NCBI RefSeq assembly: GCF_014874095.1
Contig: NZ_JADBEB010000001.1
Span: 434,001-498,000 of the forward strand
DNA: 64,000 nt
Source: Plantactinospora soyae
GTDB lineage: Bacteria; Actinomycetota; Actinomycetes; Mycobacteriales; Micromonosporaceae
Direction of reading: 5' to 3'
A program made the position numbers and the translations under genes. Every line of letters starts with the position of its first letter. Positions within the stretch are counted from its first letter, which is position 1. The notes below the pieces were generated by a model. That model searched no databases and had not been told where the DNA came from. It saw only the letters and a list, made by a program, of their open reading frames with translations. Shown here piece by piece: positions 61,653 to 64,000 of the stretch.

Positions 61653-63212
61653 GTGAGTTGGCTCGACCGGGTCGGAGACCGGGCCGAGGAGTTGATGCAC
61701 GCCCACGCCCTCATGGAGAGCAGCCGGTCCGCCGAGGCGTGTCTGATCCTCGAGCAGGTCATCAACACCACCGACGACCCCTACTCCCGGGCGGACGCGC
61801 TGTTGCAGCGGCTCTCCGCCATCCTCAACCTGGGTCGTACGGCCGAGTACACCAGGGCGGTCGAGCAGGCGTTCGACGCGGCCCGGGACCTGCCGGACCC
61901 GTACCTGCACGGGCACCTGCACGCCCTCGCCGCGCTGGCGGCGCACAACCAGGGCGCGCTGGACCGCTGCGTCACCCACCTGGTGCGGGGCTCCCGGGCG
62001 CTGGGCTCGGTGGAGGACCCGGACCGGGAGACCGCCTGGGGCTGGCACGACCTGGCGATGGCCTACTCGTACCTCAGCTTCCACGGGTACGCCCTCGGGG
62101 CCATCGAGCGGGCCCGTCGGCTGGGGCTCACCTCGGGGATTCCGGAGGAGACCTTCGCCGCCCCGGGCATCCGGCTCCGCAACGCCGTCGCGCTGGACCA
62201 TCACGGGGACAGCGACGGCTGCCTGCGGGTACTCCGGGACGTCGGCGGTGACCTGGAACGCTTCGTCCGGGCCGGTACGGCCGGACAACTGCGCCCGAGC
62301 AGCCGGGCGGCGTACGGGTACGCGCTGGCCCGCCGGGCCGCCCTCGGCGCGGCGGCCGACCGGCCGGAGGTGCCGGAACTCGATCCGGCGTGGTTGCTGG
62401 CCAACGGCGGGGACAGCACCCGTACCCGGGACATGCGTCAACTCGGCGGGGCGTGCCTGGCCATCGCCGCCGGCCGTCCGGCGGAGGCGATAACCCGGCT
62501 CGAATCGATCCAGATCTCGGCGGAGACGCTGGGCGCGGCGGAACACGCCCGGCTCTCCAGCCTGGCGTACGCGGGGATCGGCGACCACGCCGCCGCGCAC
62601 CGGGCCGACCGGTACGCGTTCCGGTTGGCGACCCAGCGCAACGACCGGCTCCGGGACGTCTACGTGGACGGCATCGCGGCGCGGATCGAGCACGAGGAGA
62701 TGCGCCGGGAGGCCGCCCGGTACGAGGGCGAGGCGCTGACCGATCCGCTCACCGGGCTGCCGAACCGGCGCCGGCTGGAGCGGTACGTGGCCGGGATGGT
62801 CAGCCGGGGCGAACCGGCGGTGATCGGCGTGGTCGACCTGGACGGCTTCAAGGCGGTGAACACGGCGCACGGGCACCACTCCGGTGACCTGGTGTTGCAG
62901 CGGATCGCCGGGGTGATCAACCGGGTGATGCGCCGGGGTGACTTCGTGGCCCGGTACGGCGGTGACGAGTTCGTCGTGGTGCTGCCCGGCGCCGGGATGG
63001 CCGAGGCCGGCGAGGTGGGCCGGCGGATCGGTGCGGCGGTCGCCGCCGAGGACTGGGAGTCGCTGGTCCCGGGCACCCCGGTCGGGGTGAGCGTCGGCTT
63101 CGCCGAGGTACGGGCCTCGGGCACCGGCCTACGGGACGCGCTGGGCACCGCGTTCGAACTCGCCGACCGGGAGATGCTGCGGGCCAAGGCCCGGATCCAC
63201 GCGGCCCCCTGA
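61653..63212 (+). CDS. GGDEF diguanylate cyclase with N-terminal helical repeats
   Basis: 519 residues. Residues 1-~345 are alpha-helical repeats of TPR type (SSRSAEACLILEQVI, EYTRAVEQAFDAA, ALAALAAHNQGALDRCVTHL). The GGDEF domain spans ~355-519: LTDPLTGLPNRRRL, VVDLDGFKAVNTAHGHHSGD, active site GGDEF (436-440), and an RxxD inhibitory site (R427, D430) five residues before it. It makes cyclic di-GMP, with product feedback likely. No transmembrane segment. GTG 61653 follows GGAGG by six bases. It lies on the opposite strand between prfA and prmC. Confidence 0.9.
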   Translation: MSWLDRVGDRAEELMHAHALMESSRSAEACLILEQVINTTDDPYSRADALLQRLSAILNLGRTAEYTRAVEQAFDAARDLPDPYLHGHLHALAALAAHNQGALDRCVTHLVRGSRALGSVEDPDRETAWGWHDLAMAYSYLSFHGYALGAIERARRLGLTSGIPEETFAAPGIRLRNAVALDHHGDSDGCLRVLRDVGGDLERFVRAGTAGQLRPSSRAAYGYALARRAALGAAADRPEVPELDPAWLLANGGDSTRTRDMRQLGGACLAIAAGRPAEAITRLESIQISAETLGAAEHARLSSLAYAGIGDHAAAHRADRYAFRLATQRNDRLRDVYVDGIAARIEHEEMRREAARYEGEALTDPLTGLPNRRRLERYVAGMVSRGEPAVIGVVDLDGFKAVNTAHGHHSGDLVLQRIAGVINRVMRRGDFVARYGGDEFVVVLPGAGMAEAGEVGRRIGAAVAAEDWESLVPGTPVGVSVGFAEVRASGTGLRDALGTAFELADREMLRAKARIHAAP

Positions 63213-63262
63213 CGCCCGCCCTTCCACCCCGGCCGGGGTCGACCGGCGGCGGGACGGTTCGG

Positions 63263-64000
63263 TCAGCGACGGGACAGTTCGGTCTCCCCGGCCAGCCGTG
63301 CCGACCGGTCCGCCTCGGCCAGCGCGTCGAGTACGCCGTCCAGGTCACCGGCCAGCGCCAGGTCCAGGTTGTACGCCGTGTACCCGATCCGATGGTCGGT
63401 GATCCGGTTCTGCGGGAAGTTGTACGTCCGGATCCGCTCGGACCGGTCGACGGTGCGTACCTGCGACCGTCGGGCGTCCGAGGCCGCCGCGTCGGCCTGC
63501 TCCTGCGCGTTGGCGAGCAGTCGGGCGCGCAGGATCCGCATCGCCTGCTCCCGGTTCTGCAACTGGGACTTCTCGTTCTGGCAGGAGACCACGATCCCGG
63601 TCGGCAGGTGGGTGATCCGGACCGCCGAGTCGGTGGTGTTGACCGACTGGCCACCCGGTCCCGACGAGCGGAACACGTCGATCCGCAGTTCGTTGGGGTC
63701 GATCGTGACGTCGACGTCCTCGGCCTCGGGCAGCACGAGTACGCCGGCCGCGCTGGTGTGGATCCGGCCCTGGGACTCGGTGACCGGCACCCGCTGCACC
63801 CGGTGCACCCCGCCCTCCCACTTCAGCCGGGACCAGACCCCGTTGCCGCCCTCCGGCACACCCCGGGCCTTCACCGCGAGCGAGACGTCCTTGACTCCGC
63901 CGAGGTCGGAGTCCTGCGCGTCGAGCACCTCGGTCGCCCAGCCGTGCCGCTCGGCGTACCGCAGGTACATCCGGAGCAGGTCACCGGCGAACAGCGCCGA
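63263..64000 (-). CDS. prfA: Peptide chain release factor 1, 5' part outside window
   Basis: 245 C-terminal residues are visible, running off the right edge. [20 protein letters not shown], then the peptidyl-tRNA hydrolysis motif [20 protein letters not shown], and [20 protein letters not shown]. The C-terminal [20 protein letters not shown] is typical of RF1. The codon-recognition tripeptide lies outside the window. It releases peptides at UAA and UAG; its GGQ Gln is the substrate of PrmC, encoded two genes downstream. Confidence 0.95.
   Translation of the reverse strand, partial: SALFAGDLLRMYLRYAERHGWATEVLDAQDSDLGGVKDVSLAVKARGVPEGGNGVWSRLKWEGGVHRVQRVPVTESQGRIHTSAAGVLVLPEAEDVDVTIDPNELRIDVFRSSGPGGQSVNTTDSAVRITHLPTGIVVSCQNEKSQLQNREQAMRILRARLLANAQEQADAAASDARRSQVRTVDRSERIRTYNFPQNRITDHRIGYTAYNLDLALAGDLDGVLDALAEADRSARLAGETELSRR

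Overview
The window is high-GC DNA (G or C at most third codon positions) from an actinobacterium. Synteny around prfA, prmC, sua5, glyA, the atp genes, DUF2550, an ATP:cobalamin adenosyltransferase and murA, plus nucS, DUF397 and WYL genes, points to the Actinomycetia. The overall style suggests a Micromonosporaceae-like genome; that family call is inference.

Layout. 1-8395: a large secreted lectin/IPT/FN3 protein, cut by the window edge, faces a tandem array of five paralogous secreted FG-GAP/Big_9-type proteins. 8402-13261: a two-unit 3-hydroxyacyl-CoA dehydrogenase, an alpha/beta hydrolase, a DUF3494 (ice-binding-like) secreted protein and an FHA membrane protein. 13504-17793: an aldehyde dehydrogenase, a methyltransferase, and a three-gene set of Cys-rich protein, Tat-exported protein and MauE-like membrane protein. 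17934-21217: a WYL regulator facing a translationally coupled epoxide hydrolase and AlkZ-family (HTH_42) protein. 21287-27241: a polytopic membrane protein, the mismatch endonuclease NucS, DUF4126, a polysaccharide deacetylase and an ABC-2 exporter. 27242-27906 is gene-poor. 27907-32533: a tightly coupled operon of a proline-poor collagen-like protein, a TPR lipoprotein and a GT2-methyltransferase fusion. 32694-35479: DUF397 and an ECF42-type sigma factor operon with DGPF/YCII and SRPBCC genes. 35593-43545: hydroxybutyryl-CoA dehydrogenase, a MarR/FMN-reductase pair, MurA, adenosyltransferase, a VOC protein, a LuxR-type two-component system and a phospholipid-type methyltransferase. 43560-64000: housekeeping block running leftward: prfA, prmC, sua5, protein tyrosine phosphatase, a class A PBP, glyA and the ATP synthase. 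Two LCP paralogues sit between atpD and atpC, and a GGDEF gene between prfA and prmC.

A 56-60 bp imperfect palindrome occurs five times (10203, 15747, 16707, 21218, 58948), always just after a stop codon and always in the same orientation relative to the upstream gene; in two cases it supplies the stop codon. A half copy follows the ABC permease at 27242. It behaves like a dispersed terminator-like element.

The best candidates for undescribed biology are the collagen/TPR/GT-methyltransferase operon, the Cys-rich/Tat/MauE-like trio, the five-paralogue array with its shared upstream motif, and the epoxide hydrolase-AlkZ-like pair.
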